A stretch of DNA of 64,000 nucleotides from Myxococcota bacterium (GCA_024278455.1 JAJRTE010000224.1:25293-89292); one strand, 5' to 3'; positions 1 to 9,726 are shown, numbered from the stretch's first letter. The notes: generated from the letters alone by a model not told the origin. Translations and numbers: made by a program.

Positions 1-611
1 GCAATCTGCTCCCTGGCGACTTCCACGGTCAGGGGGAGATCGACCAGCACAGCCTGGAGACGGGGGTTCCGCTCGGCAGCTTCGCACACATATTTGCCGG
101 GACCGCCGCCAAGATCCACGAATCTCCGGCAATCCTCGAGCGGCAGGCGGTCGAGGATCGGTCCGACGCGATCCCGGCTCACCTCGGCCATGCCCAGGAT
201 GAAGTTCCGATTGGCCTTCCGGTCCGTCAGGGTGGCCTTCTCCCGTTCGGGTGTCTGTTTGCCAAGACGGATCGTCTCGTCGAGCAGCGCCCAACTCCGG
301 AACATCTGGTTGCGGTGGGCCATGATGTGCGCAACCGAGTCGGGACCATCCCGGCGGAGGTGCCGGTCCGCGACCGGGGAGTTGGTGTAGCGGCCGTCTT
401 CCTTGCCCAGCACACCGATCGCGCACAGACTGTCGAGCAGGATTTCCATGCCTCGAAGCGTCGTCTTCTCCGCTTCGGCAATCGCTCGAGCGGTGTTTCG
501 GCCGGCGTGGATGTGGTCGAACACGTGGAATTCCACGCCCAGAAGCAGCACCTTGGACTGCTGGAACCCATTGGCCATCCGGTTGAGATCGTCGATCGTA
601 AGCGCTGCCAC
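1..611 (-). CDS. SAM-dependent O-methyltransferase, C-terminus cut by window edge
   Basis: About 203 codons are present and the stop lies off the left edge. The translation starts VAALTIDDLNRMANGF and has a winged-helix dimerisation-type N-terminus (ARAIAEAEKTTLRGMEILLD, then a short wing). The Rossmann glycine motif FVDLGGGPGKY follows at about residue 165. This is the layout of family-2 O-methyltransferases (hydroxyindole/caffeic-acid type), which methylate small aromatic or polyketide-like substrates in the cytoplasm; the substrate cannot be read from sequence. The GTG at 611 is chosen because AAGAGGA sits about 7 nt upstream and the conserved N-terminal helix begins there. The gene diverges from the large MopE gene. 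Confidence 0.8.
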   Translation of the reverse strand, partial: MAALTIDDLNRMANGFQQSKVLLLGVEFHVFDHIHAGRNTARAIAEAEKTTLRGMEILLDSLCAIGVLGKEDGRYTNSPVADRHLRRDGPDSVAHIMAHRNQMFRSWALLDETIRLGKQTPEREKATLTDRKANRNFILGMAEVSRDRVGPILDRLPLEDCRRFVDLGGGPGKYVCEAAERNPRLQAVLVDLPLTVEVAREQI

Positions 612-1093
612 GTCGCACTCCTCTTGGTGAGAGCAACCTTGTCGTGCATGGGCCGCCGCGCGGTGGGGGCTGCCCGAACCATGTTTGCGGGACAATGCCA
701 CGGAGGTCAAGCGGAAAGGGAGCGAGGAGGAGGCCGGGGCAGCCGGCGGTGGGGGCGAGATGGGGTAGGTGTAACCTGGTTGCCTGCCCCAACCTGCGCC
801 GGGAATTGAAAAAAACGCCACGCACTTTTTTTCGTAATTATTCTCTGGTGTGCCCTTGACGTTGCTCTGGATGTGTGTGCATAATAGCTACCCGAGCCGG
901 ACGAATACCAGGCTCGAGTGGTCAGTTCCTGGCATGGAAGGTGCCGGTTGGGAAATCGTGAATCAGCCGTAGACGGTGGTGCCGAGGGTGCCGCCGATAC
1001 CGGAGCGGGTACCGTGGCCGAACCGCGAGGCGGGGCGCGCAGGTCGCAGCCTTGCGGCAACAACAACCCTACTGAGGAGAGGATCTATTGCCT
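612..1093. other. Divergent intergenic region
   Basis: No convincing gene is seen. The interval separates the minus-strand methyltransferase from the plus-strand MopE gene and includes an AT-rich patch (about 809-890) unlike its GC-rich surroundings. The plus-strand promoter candidate lies in that patch. Confidence 0.6.
856..885 (+). promoter_or_regulatory. Sigma-70 type promoter candidate for the MopE gene
   Basis: TTGACG at 856-861 and CATAAT at 880-885 are separated by 18 bp in an AT-rich patch. A start near 892 would give a leader of about 200 nt before the ATG at 1094. Confidence 0.5.
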
Positions 1094-4000
1094 ATGAGAC
1101 CAAAGCTGCACCAGAGTTTCTCGCAACCACTCCTGTGGGCCCTCGTTCTCCCATTCAGCCTGGCAATGATGGGCCAGGATTCCTGTCCGAACACGACCGA
1201 TGAGGATCAGGATGGGTGGGCGGTCGAAGAGGGTGACTGTGACGACACCAACCCCGAAGTCTACCCGGGTGCCGAAGAGGTATGCAACGGGATCGACGAC
1301 AATTGTGATGGTCAGGTCGACGAAGGTCTGCCGGTCGTCACGTACTACCCTGACGCCGACGGTGACGGCTACGGTGCGCCGCTCCCGGTCCAGGAAGCCT
1401 GTGAGCAGCCCGAGGGCTTCGTGGAGGTGCCGGGAGACTGCAATGACCGGGACGAAACGATCAATCCGGACGCGGAAGAGATCTGCGACGGGATCGACAA
1501 CGACTGCAACGATGTGGTCGACGATGCGGCGGACGCCCCCCAGTGGTGGGTGGACGCCGATGGCGACGGTTACGGTGCGGTGTGGCCTCCTCCTATTCGG
1601 AACTGCGAGCAGCCGGAAGGGTATGCAGCCGAGCCGGGAGACTGTGACGACGAGAACCCGGATGTCAATCCGGCCGCAGAGGAGGTGTGCAACGGGATCG
1701 ACGACAACTGCGACGGTCGTGTCGACGAAGGCACCGGTGTCAAGACGGTCTACCCGGACATCGACGGGGACGGCTACGGAGACGCCGATGGCGCCGTGAC
1801 CACCTGTGAGCCCATGCCCGGTTACATCCTGGTCGGCGGTGACTGCGACGACGAGAACCCCGACGTCAATCCCGGGATGGAGGATGTGTGCAACGGGATC
1901 GACGACAACTGCGACGGCGAGGTCGACGAGAACGGCGGTCCGGTGACCTGGTACCCGGACCACGACGGCGACGGGTACGGTGCGGCTCGGCCCACGATCA
2001 CGTCTTGCGACCAGCCACCGGGACACGTTGCCGAAGACGGTGACTGCGACGATGAGAACCCCGAGGTCAATCCCGGAGCCGAGGATGTGTGCGACGGCGT
2101 GGACAACGATTGCGACGGAGACATCGACAACGGCCTGACCGCCGAGACCTACTATCCCGACGCCGATGGCGACGGGTTCGGCGCGCCCGAGCCATCGATC
2201 GTCGAGTGCCACCCTGTACCGGGCTACGTGAAGGTGAGCGGCGACTGCGACGACCAGGACCCGGCTGTCAACCCTGCCGCAGAGGAGGTTTGCGACCAGG
2301 TTGACAACAACTGCGACGGCCAGGTCGATGAGGGGCTCGAAACCTACACCTGGTACCGCGACCGTGACGGCGATGGATACGGTGTCCTGGTGGGCGCCGT
2401 GCAGGACTGCGCACAGCCGGACGGGTACGCCACGATGAGCGGTGATTGCGACGACGCCAATCCCAACATCAACCCCGGCGCCGACGAAGTGTGCAACGGC
2501 TTGGACGACAACTGCAACGGCGAAATCGACGAAGGCGGCGGGCTGGCGACCTGGTATGCCGACAACGACGGCGACGGCTATGGCGTCGATACCGACACCC
2601 TCGAGAGCTGTGAACAGCCTCCCGGATACGCGGCCCAGGACGGTGACTGCAACGATAGCAACAGCGCCATCCACCCGTTCGCCGACGAGGTCTGCGACAC
2701 GCTGGACAACAACTGCAACGGTACCGCCGATGAGAACGCCATCGACGCCACCCCGTGGTATGCCGATGCCGATGGCGACGGGTTCGGTACCTCGACCGAC
2801 ATCGTCATCGCATGCTCCGCGCCCCCGGGCTACGTGGACAACAACATCGACTGCGACGACGGTGACCACACCGTCTTTCCGGGAGCGGAGGAGATCTGCG
2901 AGGACGGTATCGACCAGGATTGCGACGGCGTCGACGCTGTCTGCCCCACCGTGGACAATGACGGCGACGGCTACGACCAAGACGTGGACTGCAACGACAA
3001 CGACCCCACCATCCATCCCGGAGCGCCCGAAGTGTGCGGGGACGGTATCGACCAGGACTGCGATGGCTCCGACGAAGCTTGCCCCACCGTGGACAATGAC
3101 GGCGACGGCTACGACGAAGACGTGGACTGTAACGACAACGACGCCACGATCTATCCCGGAGCGCCCGAAGTGTGCGGGGACGGCATCGACCAGGACTGCG
3201 ATGGCTCCGACGAAGCCTGCCCTTGCACCGACCAGGACGGAGACGGCTTCTGTGTGGAAGACGATTGCGACGATACCGACCCCGCTGTCAACCCCGACGC
3301 GACGGAGGTGTGCGACGGCGTGGACAACGATTGCGACGGGAGCGTCGACGAAGGCTTCGTTGCCGGCGGCCCGGGCTGGTGGTACGACGAGGACGGTGAC
3401 GGCTTCGGAGGCGTGACCGCGGCAGAAGGAGACTGCCTGCCCGAGGGGTCGGTCATCCACGTGCGCGGCGACTGCGACGACCAGGACGCCACGGTCCATC
3501 CGGGCGCCCCGGACCAGGCCGGTGACGGCGTGGACCAGGACTGCGGCGGTACCGACGCACCCGAGCCCCACGTCGGGCTCAGTACCGGATCCTACCCCTC
3601 CATCGCCAACGCGTTGGCTTCCGCCACGGACGGCGTGACGGTGTGGGTCGGCCCAGGCACCTACTTCGAGGGGAACCTGAGCTTCAGCGGCAGAAGCGTC
3701 GCCCTCGCTTCCACCCACTACGCAGAGGACACCGTCGTCGACGCTGGTGGAGCCTCCACCGTGTTCGCGTTCACCAGCGGCGAGGATACGTCGGCGGTCC
3801 TCAACGGCTTCACCTTGACCGGCGGATCCGCCCTCGAAGGCGGGGCAGTCTATGTCGCCGCGTCCAGCCCCACCATCACGTACTGTGTCCTCACCGGCAA
3901 CTACGCATCGGACAAGGGAGGTGCCGTGTACGTGGTCGATGGAACACCCGTCATCACCGATACGCGGATCACCGGAAACAGTACGGGAGCGTCCGGAATG

Positions 4001-4867
4001 GGCGGCGGCGTCTACCTCGACAACGCCAAGGCCAAGATCTTCTACTCCACCATTGAAAACAACACGGCATACAGTGGCGGGGCCATCTACTTCTACTATG
4101 CCGACGCCGAGGTGCGAAACGTGCGCATGCTCACAAACGCCGCGGATTACAAGGGCGGTGGCTTCTTTACCGACTACTCGAGCCCCACGATCACCAATTC
4201 GGTCGTGGCGTTCAACGAGTCCGTGGCAAATGGCGGCGGCATGTTCCTTTCGGGCAGGACGCCGAACATCAGGCATTGCCTGTTCTATGGCAACTACTCC
4301 AACAACAAGGGCGGCGCCGGGCACCTCTACTACTCCAGCCCAACCCTCATCCACTGCGTGTTCGTCAACAATGGCGCCGCGGTTCAGACAGGGGGGCTGA
4401 ATCTCTACGCAAGCACCACCAAGCCCGTCATCTACAACAGTGTGTTCGCCTACAACAGCTCCTACAACCTCTATCTGAACACGGGTGCCGGTCTGCCGGT
4501 GCCGAACGTGACCTACTCTTGCCTGTACAATCCGCCGGGCGAAGACAACCACAACCTGGCGTCCGTGGACCCGACCAACCTCCTCGTCGAGCCCGAATTC
4601 CTGGAATATGACGCCAGCGGGATCCCGAGCAACTTCCACCTCGCCCTGGGTTCCCCTCTCGTCGATTCCGGCGGGAACGCCTACTCCCTGGACCCGGACG
4701 GGACCAACGCCGACATGGGCAACTACGGCGGGGGCAACGCCGTGAGGTGGGACCTCGACCACGACGGGTTCCTGGACTACTTCTGGCCAGGCTATCTCGA
4801 TGACGCCCCGGCAGGGTACGACCCGGCGGACTACGACCGGGACGACACCAACGCCGCCGTGCACTGA
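1094..4867 (+). CDS. Large secreted MopE-repeat / right-handed beta-helix protein
   Basis: This 1257-residue protein has an N-terminal signal-like segment (hydrophobic LLWALVLPFSLAMM). Thirteen MopE/thrombospondin-3-like modules follow (about residues 30-820), each with a DxDGDGYG-type calcium loop, a GDCDD loop and a CNGIDDNCDGxVDEG-type Cys loop. From about residue 822 to 1175 the repeats become short strands rich in Asn, Gly and Ser (GGAVYVAASSPTITYCVLTGN style), typical of a parallel beta-helix of the pectate-lyase/polymorphic-outer-membrane type. A last Asp-rich loop closes the protein. MopE-type repeats in other bacteria bind metal, and a surface or extracellular adhesive or metal-binding role is inferred. 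ATG 1094 is preferred over the in-frame TTG at 1088 because AGGAG lies at 1075-1079; the choice hardly changes the signal peptide. Confidence 0.85.
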   Translation: MRPKLHQSFSQPLLWALVLPFSLAMMGQDSCPNTTDEDQDGWAVEEGDCDDTNPEVYPGAEEVCNGIDDNCDGQVDEGLPVVTYYPDADGDGYGAPLPVQEACEQPEGFVEVPGDCNDRDETINPDAEEICDGIDNDCNDVVDDAADAPQWWVDADGDGYGAVWPPPIRNCEQPEGYAAEPGDCDDENPDVNPAAEEVCNGIDDNCDGRVDEGTGVKTVYPDIDGDGYGDADGAVTTCEPMPGYILVGGDCDDENPDVNPGMEDVCNGIDDNCDGEVDENGGPVTWYPDHDGDGYGAARPTITSCDQPPGHVAEDGDCDDENPEVNPGAEDVCDGVDNDCDGDIDNGLTAETYYPDADGDGFGAPEPSIVECHPVPGYVKVSGDCDDQDPAVNPAAEEVCDQVDNNCDGQVDEGLETYTWYRDRDGDGYGVLVGAVQDCAQPDGYATMSGDCDDANPNINPGADEVCNGLDDNCNGEIDEGGGLATWYADNDGDGYGVDTDTLESCEQPPGYAAQDGDCNDSNSAIHPFADEVCDTLDNNCNGTADENAIDATPWYADADGDGFGTSTDIVIACSAPPGYVDNNIDCDDGDHTVFPGAEEICEDGIDQDCDGVDAVCPTVDNDGDGYDQDVDCNDNDPTIHPGAPEVCGDGIDQDCDGSDEACPTVDNDGDGYDEDVDCNDNDATIYPGAPEVCGDGIDQDCDGSDEACPCTDQDGDGFCVEDDCDDTDPAVNPDATEVCDGVDNDCDGSVDEGFVAGGPGWWYDEDGDGFGGVTAAEGDCLPEGSVIHVRGDCDDQDATVHPGAPDQAGDGVDQDCGGTDAPEPHVGLSTGSYPSIANALASATDGVTVWVGPGTYFEGNLSFSGRSVALASTHYAEDTVVDAGGASTVFAFTSGEDTSAVLNGFTLTGGSALEGGAVYVAASSPTITYCVLTGNYASDKGGAVYVVDGTPVITDTRITGNSTGASGMGGGVYLDNAKAKIFYSTIENNTAYSGGAIYFYYADAEVRNVRMLTNAADYKGGGFFTDYSSPTITNSVVAFNESVANGGGMFLSGRTPNIRHCLFYGNYSNNKGGAGHLYYSSPTLIHCVFVNNGAAVQTGGLNLYASTTKPVIYNSVFAYNSSYNLYLNTGAGLPVPNVTYSCLYNPPGEDNHNLASVDPTNLLVEPEFLEYDASGIPSNFHLALGSPLVDSGGNAYSLDPDGTNADMGNYGGGNAVRWDLDHDGFLDYFWPGYLDDAPAGYDPADYDRDDTNAAVH
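2943..3218 (+). repeat. Near-identical 138-bp tandem duplication of one MopE module
   Basis: Unit 1 (2943-3080) and unit 2 (3081-3218) begin with the same GCCCCACCGTGGACAATGAC and differ at only a few positions. Both encode the same 46 residues except for small changes (DQDVDCNDND versus DEDVDCNDND, TIHP versus TIYP). The other modules are far more diverged, so this is a recent duplication. Confidence 0.85.
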
Positions 4868-5203
4868 CCTACCTGCCTGGATAGCGTGCCGGCTGCCGCG
4901 CGCGCGGCAGCCGCTTTCCCCCCTTTCCCTGTCCTTCTTGCCGTTTTCTCGCTACACCAGCTCTCCACGGCGATGTCAACAGCATGGAGCCAAGCGGCCC
5001 ACGGGGTCCGTCTGTGCATGTCGTCGCAGCAGCAGGTCCGGCAACGGGTGGAAGAGGGGGCGCCGAGTCTGCCAGGTCCGCAGATGGTGACCATTGGCTC
5101 GAGAGGTCCCGGACGCGCACGCAGGCCGGCTGGCTGTCCATGGCCCGGCGCCAGGTGGTCGGCAGGGAAAGGAAGGGGGTCGGGGTAGAGCGTTCCAGCG
5201 GGA
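4868..5203. other. Convergent intergenic region
   Basis: Apart from the palindrome near its left end nothing gene-like is seen. Short open frames here have no ribosome-binding site and no protein-like composition. Confidence 0.5.
4890..4913 (+). terminator. Hairpin terminator candidate after the MopE gene
   Basis: A perfect 24-bp palindrome (CGGCTGCCGCGC and its complement) begins 22 nt after the stop codon. A pyrimidine-rich tract (CTTTCCCCCCTTTCCC) follows on the plus strand, but there is no clean T-run, so termination may be partial or Rho-assisted. Confidence 0.5.
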
Positions 5204-6409
5204 TCAGGGGGATGTATCAGGCAGAAAGGCGCGTCCGATGAACAGGAGTTCCTCGATCACGCGTCCCCCAGCCCCCTCGAAGTACTCCTCGCCGAACGAC
5301 GGGCCACTGATTCCCCACTGGTTGGCCGGGTCGTCCGGGTCCGGACACGTCTCTCCAGATGTGTTGCAGCCGTAGTACCGCAGCCCCACCTTCACACCGT
5401 CGTCCTCGATCCAATCGACGAAAATCACCGAATGACCGCTGCCATCGGTGCGCCAGATGTTGACGAAGTCGCCGGGCCAGACGCTGTCCCAGTCCTCCTC
5501 GAACAGTTCCTCGCCGATTCCTTCGGACACCAGCGCATCCGCCGCACTCGCATAGTCCGTCACTCCCCAGCCTTGCCAGTACTGGTAGAACGCACCGAGG
5601 TAGAGCGCGTCCACGGTCAGGACGTTGTCCTCGTGGCTGTAGAGGGTGTCTTCAGGCAGGTCGTGGTCCTCCTGGAAGAGTTGATACGCCCGGAGGAAGA
5701 GTTCGAGCGTATGGCCCGAGCAAAAGCAATCTTCGCCACCCTCGTAAAGGAACTCCGATGCATAGTAGCCGTCGTGAATCTGCCCCCATGCCGCGCCGCA
5801 GTCACCGGTCCAGCAGTAGGGATAGGTTCCATCCCTGGGATAGCGGGCCCAGTCGTTGATGGATTCGATCACGTACCCGTTGAATTCGGGTTGCCCCTCG
5901 AGAGGGCACAGTGTGCGCACCGGTGTGAATCTCAACCCGTCGGTGGCGACCGATTGCCTCGCATCGTCATATCCCGTGATGACCAGCGTCTTCTCCTCAC
6001 CGACTCCACCGAAGTCATAGGTGAACGATTCCTGATCGGCGGGAAGAACACCAGGATGGAGACGAAGACCGTCGCACTCGAGGCTCACCGTCCCTACACC
6101 GGAGCCAGCCCGCCAGCGGAATGTGACGGGATCCACCACGGTTGCGCCGTCGGCGGGCGACCATAGCCGGAGATAGGCGGTTGACGGCGGCTTCTCGGTC
6201 GGCGTGGGTCCGGACTCGTCGTTCCTGGCAGAAGGCTGCTGGCCCACCCCGGTATCATCGCCGGTTCCACAGCCCGGGACCGCAACGAAGAACGAGAAGA
6301 AAAGCACAGCCCAACACCCGGAAACGGCAGAAAGACCTCGCCGGGCTTCATGCGTCGTTTCTTCGAGGAGAAGGTGACTGTGCGCAAAGAGGATGTGGTG
6401 GCCTACCAT
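5204..6409 (-). CDS. Putative lipoprotein with a peptidase-like GHSVIFVDW region
   Basis: This 401-residue protein has a hydrophobic segment ending in VAVPGCGTG, so Cys47 is a likely lipidation site. A Pro/Ser/Thr-rich linker and an Ig-like strand region (LRLWSPADGATVVDPVTFRW) follow. The C-terminal half contains TGDCGAAWGQIHDGYY (Cys near residue 207) and PGDFVNIWRTDGSGHSVIFVDW (His near 330). The spacing recalls papain-fold NlpC/CHAP or C39-like peptidases, but this is resemblance only and substrate or activity cannot be asserted. The ATG at 6409 gives an unusually long n-region and has no clear ribosome-binding site. No better in-frame start was found, so the true N-terminus is uncertain. 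Confidence 0.65.
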   Translation of the reverse strand: MVGHHILFAHSHLLLEETTHEARRGLSAVSGCWAVLFFSFFVAVPGCGTGDDTGVGQQPSARNDESGPTPTEKPPSTAYLRLWSPADGATVVDPVTFRWRAGSGVGTVSLECDGLRLHPGVLPADQESFTYDFGGVGEEKTLVITGYDDARQSVATDGLRFTPVRTLCPLEGQPEFNGYVIESINDWARYPRDGTYPYCWTGDCGAAWGQIHDGYYASEFLYEGGEDCFCSGHTLELFLRAYQLFQEDHDLPEDTLYSHEDNVLTVDALYLGAFYQYWQGWGVTDYASAADALVSEGIGEELFEEDWDSVWPGDFVNIWRTDGSGHSVIFVDWIEDDGVKVGLRYYGCNTSGETCPDPDDPANQWGISGPSFGEEYFEGAGGRVIEELLFIGRAFLPDTSP

Positions 6410-6539
6410 CTGGGCTCATCCGAGCTGGTCGAGTCATGGTGAAGCGGCACGCGGGGACACGGTGAGGCGCCGGCATGCCAACAACGGGCAGCGGTCGCCG
6501 CGAAAGCAGGCTGCCCGGTCGACGCCGATTCCTGGTCAA

Positions 6540-6932
6540 TCAATAGAAGGCAGCCACGCACTGACCGTTTTCACACACCGGGTCGAACGCAGCGCACGAA
6601 GGGGTCGCGTATGGGCACCCGTCCTCGATGTAGTTTTCGCACCAGGTGGCGTTGGCATAGGCCACCGCGGCCAGCACCTCGTCGACGCCATCGACGCTGA
6701 CCGGTACCGGGCACATGCCCATGCAGTCGGTCCCGATGCCCACGGTCGTGCAGTCGCTGTCTGTCCGGCAGTCGAGATTCTCTGCCACCACGGAGGATAC
6801 GTAGTCGTTGGCGGCCGCGACACGTTCCTCGCAGCTCATGTCGTGGCAGCCATCCGGGAAGCTGCCACCCAGCAGGGGGAGGGCGGCGATACCGATGAGC
6901 CACGGGGGCAACCGAAGTGTCCTGCGATGCAT
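6540..6932 (-). CDS. Small secreted cysteine-rich protein
   Basis: This 130-residue protein has a signal segment (LPPWLIGIAALPLLGGSFPDGC) followed by about ten cysteines in motifs such as DCRTDSDCTTVG, CMGMCPVPV, CPYATPSCAAF and VCENGQC. This pattern is common in small periplasmic or lipid-anchored proteins of myxobacteria and relatives, probably disulfide-stapled; no function is known. ATG 6932 is favoured over upstream in-frame codons because AGAGGAGG lies a few nucleotides before it and the signal peptide begins immediately after. It sits alone, transcribed in the same direction as the lipoprotein gene that follows. Confidence 0.75.
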   Translation of the reverse strand: MHRRTLRLPPWLIGIAALPLLGGSFPDGCHDMSCEERVAAANDYVSSVVAENLDCRTDSDCTTVGIGTDCMGMCPVPVSVDGVDEVLAAVAYANATWCENYIEDGCPYATPSCAAFDPVCENGQCVAAFY

Positions 6933-7260
6933 GGCTGGAACCTCCTCTCTTTCGGGTCTCGGGTTGGTATGGGATGTCTGCTCGATGCCGCTTCCTCCCT
7001 GCCAATGGGCGACGGCCCATCTCGATACGGCAGGCGGCACTCCCTCCAAGTATTATGGGCAGAAACGCGGTTCTGCGATATTTCGGGCGCGCGGGTGGTC
7101 TCGAGGCTATCCCAAGTGTAGCAGGTTTGGTGCTTTCTGTCGCCAATGCCGTTTCCAGGTGCTGGCTTGGTGCACCGAGGCGGGACAGGGACGGGCATGG
7201 AGGACTTGGGGGGGGGCTTGGTGAAGGGGCAGGAGGACGGCCACGTCGGCCTGGGTCGAA
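6933..7260. other. Intergenic region
   Basis: No gene is supported. It contains a run of G on the plus strand (about 7207-7216) and CCAAGTGTAGCAGG-like sequence, but no clear promoter or hairpin. It carries the 3' flank of the anti-sigma/FHA gene. Confidence 0.4.
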
Positions 7261-9726
7261 CTACCTCAGCACGAACTGGAAGATGTCGTGGCCGATGAGC
7301 AGCCGATCCCTGTGCCTGAGAGGGACAGGGTGTTTGCCGACTGCCTTGATAGGTTGGGGAGGGCCGGCGAGAATGAATACCGGAAAAGGCCGTAGTGCTC
7401 TCAGGAAGTACCCACCGGGACCTCGAGTGATCGTCGCGTGCTCGGACCCCACCTCGAATCCGTCGAGGAAGCAGTTGGCCCGGTTCATCCTGTGTCTTCC
7501 GATAACGACGGTATCGGTGCGGCGCGAACGTTCTGTCCAGATCAGGTTGACCGTTGTCTGCCGGTCCGGCAAGTCGATGTCGCAGCGCTGCCGGTTCCGC
7601 CCGATCCGGGCTTCGTCTCCACGGACCGGGTATTGCTTGCCGGGTACCATGATCAGGGCGACGTAGGGACGTTTCCCTGTCACGTCACCCCGGGCCGGCT
7701 CGATGCGGTATTCCACGCCGCGATGTCGTATCACGTGATAGCCTGTCAGTGTGAACAACCGTCCCGGTTCAGCGGGCGCGCGATCGACGACCAGGCCCGG
7801 TGCGGTGGCCTCGAGTCGAATGGTGGTGAGCCGGCGTCCTGTCCGTTTCTTCAGGGCGACGTGGAGGCGAGCGATGGGAATACCCACGGATGGGCCGATC
7901 TCGCCGTCCTCGGCCAACTCGAGGTAGTAGCCTTGGAGGTACCGGGGCATGGGAACGTGGGGGAGGGCCACGCCGAGATGGTCCAGCCTCGGCGGTTCGA
8001 CCCGGGGCTCCTGCGGAAACAGGACGGGGGTCTCGGCCAGGAAGGGCACGATGTCCTGCCGGTCGGATGCTCGCGCGGGCAGACCTTGTTGCGCCGGCCC
8101 TGGAGGCACGAACGCTCCGGCGGGTTCGCCATCGGTACCATCGCCGGTTCCAGGAGAGCTGAAGGCATCGCCTGGCGCTGCCTTGGAGCGGGCCCGGGTG
8201 CCCACGTCGAACGGTACATGGCTCGAGTCCCCGTACCGGGCGCTCGATTCGTCCGGCAGGGACTCGCCTGGAGCGAATTCCTCCATGACCGGTGGAGGAA
8301 ACCAGTCGGCGTGTACCTCGTTGAGGCCTTTGGCGAGTTCGAGTGCCATGGGGAACGGCAGATAGGGGAGGCCGCCGGCCCCGGTTCTGCCCAGTTCCCG
8401 CAGCAGCCAGGGAATCACGGGGCCATCTCCGGGGTGGCTGGTCGGCCATCTGTCCACGCCGGTGTAGAACGTGTCCGGAGAAGCATCCAGGCAAGCAGCG
8501 GCCCGTTCCACCCAGAGGTCGACCCCGGGGGATGTCACCGTGCCGGCGTCGAGCAGGCGGCCGCGAATGGCCTGCCACAATTCGGAGCCCCCCATTCTGG
8601 AAGTGCCGGCCACCGTGGCTGATTCGGACTTCCCGGTGAAGGGTCCCGGGCCGGCGATCGCCGCCAGTCCGACCTTGCCGCCGATAACGAGCCACCAGAT
8701 CCCCCGTGCGGCACGGCGGTCCAACTCGATGGCCACGAACGGGTTCGGAAGCGTGGCCAGGAGGCGTATCATGGTGACCGAAGCGGTTTCCACCGACTCG
8801 TCGGCCGGGGGAAACGCGCGCCCGGGTTCCAGCGTCGGTGTGCACCAGACAGGACCGTCCTCCGGGGGCTGGACCGGACCCGACCAGTCCAGGGCGCTGC
8901 CGAGTGTGTCACACACCCGGACGGGCACTCGAGTCCGCAACCTGCCCGCACCGCTGCTCGACGGACCTACCAGGCGGGTGCCCCGGGGAAGGTTCGCGGC
9001 CATGCGCGCCATGTCGCCGGCGGTCTCGAGGCGTCCGTCAGGGGCGACACCACCGGCGAAAACGGTATCCGCCGGGATGGGCATTTCCAGCACGCAAGAC
9101 GCAACCGCCACCCCAAGGGGCAGTTCGACACTGCGAGGGAGCTGCTGCGGCGCCTTGGACGCTTGGCGGAGCGCGAAACGGAAGTCCACGGTGGCGCGGA
9201 CGGTCCAGGGTGGGGTGAGTCCCAGGCTGGCAAGCGCCGCTTCCAGCCGTCTTGCCACGGTGGCCAGGACCTCGCCGCTGCCCGCGCTGCCGGACGCGAG
9301 AACCTGGATGGCGGAGCGGTGCGCGCGTCCGTTACCATCTCCGGCAGTCGCCGAAGCGTCTTCCCGGACCGCCTGGACCTTTACCAGGAGCCCGGACCCC
9401 GCATCCGAGACCACACCGTAGGCTCGAGCCACCGTGCCAGTGTCGGCGGCGACCAGCTTGTAAGCCGTTTCGACCGTCCAGTTCCCTGATACCGTGACAC
9501 TACCCGCCGTCGAACCCTCTTGGCTCCCGGGTTGGGCAGGCTGCGCCGTCGCGCGCGGCCGCATGCCGCCGCTCTCGTACCAGGGCCGCCAGTGGCGTGC
9601 GTGGCACGCGGCACAGCCCATGAGATGCTCAAACACTGCATGCATTTCATCGAACGAAAGCTCTCCCAGCTCATAAGGTTCGATGCATTCGTCCACGTCC
9701 GAACAGGTCAGTCCGCGCGTCTTCAT
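7261..9726 (-). CDS. Anti-sigma zinc finger / degenerate Lon-like / FHA fusion protein
   Basis: This 821-residue protein has three recognisable parts. Residues 1-50 hold a zinc-finger anti-sigma (ZAS) motif, His34-x3-Cys38-x2-Cys41, with further Cys8, Cys14 and His29. Residues about 95-290 resemble the proteolytic domain of Lon (S16): PLGVAVASCVLEMPIPADT then VFAGGVAPDGRLETAGDMAR, matching the stretch around the Lon catalytic dyad. The Ser of PSAG reads LPLG and the Lys of GGLKEK is missing, so it should be inactive. Residues about 695-821 look like an FHA phosphothreonine-binding fold (EARIGRNRQRCDIDLPD, GSEHATITRG). A Pro/Gly-rich linker joins the last two. The start codon overlaps the sigma-factor stop as ATGA, so the two are translationally coupled, as expected for a sigma/anti-sigma pair. 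FHA suggests input from a Ser/Thr kinase (inference). Confidence 0.8.
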   Translation of the reverse strand: MKTRGLTCSDVDECIEPYELGELSFDEMHAVFEHLMGCAACHARHWRPWYESGGMRPRATAQPAQPGSQEGSTAGSVTVSGNWTVETAYKLVAADTGTVARAYGVVSDAGSGLLVKVQAVREDASATAGDGNGRAHRSAIQVLASGSAGSGEVLATVARRLEAALASLGLTPPWTVRATVDFRFALRQASKAPQQLPRSVELPLGVAVASCVLEMPIPADTVFAGGVAPDGRLETAGDMARMAANLPRGTRLVGPSSSGAGRLRTRVPVRVCDTLGSALDWSGPVQPPEDGPVWCTPTLEPGRAFPPADESVETASVTMIRLLATLPNPFVAIELDRRAARGIWWLVIGGKVGLAAIAGPGPFTGKSESATVAGTSRMGGSELWQAIRGRLLDAGTVTSPGVDLWVERAAACLDASPDTFYTGVDRWPTSHPGDGPVIPWLLRELGRTGAGGLPYLPFPMALELAKGLNEVHADWFPPPVMEEFAPGESLPDESSARYGDSSHVPFDVGTRARSKAAPGDAFSSPGTGDGTDGEPAGAFVPPGPAQQGLPARASDRQDIVPFLAETPVLFPQEPRVEPPRLDHLGVALPHVPMPRYLQGYYLELAEDGEIGPSVGIPIARLHVALKKRTGRRLTTIRLEATAPGLVVDRAPAEPGRLFTLTGYHVIRHRGVEYRIEPARGDVTGKRPYVALIMVPGKQYPVRGDEARIGRNRQRCDIDLPDRQTTVNLIWTERSRRTDTVVIGRHRMNRANCFLDGFEVGSEHATITRGPGGYFLRALRPFPVFILAGPPQPIKAVGKHPVPLRHRDRLLIGHDIFQFVLR

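Noticed and set aside
2943..3218. Possible CRISPR-like repeat array
   Set aside because: The repeats are long, in-frame protein modules within one gene, with no spacers and no cas genes.
1085..4864. A continuous 1259-codon open frame on the strand opposite the MopE gene
   Set aside because: It is a by-product of the GAC/GAT/AAC-rich repeat codons, which read as Val/Ile-type codons in reverse. The translation is a repetitive VAVVVxAVAH pattern with no start signal or domain.
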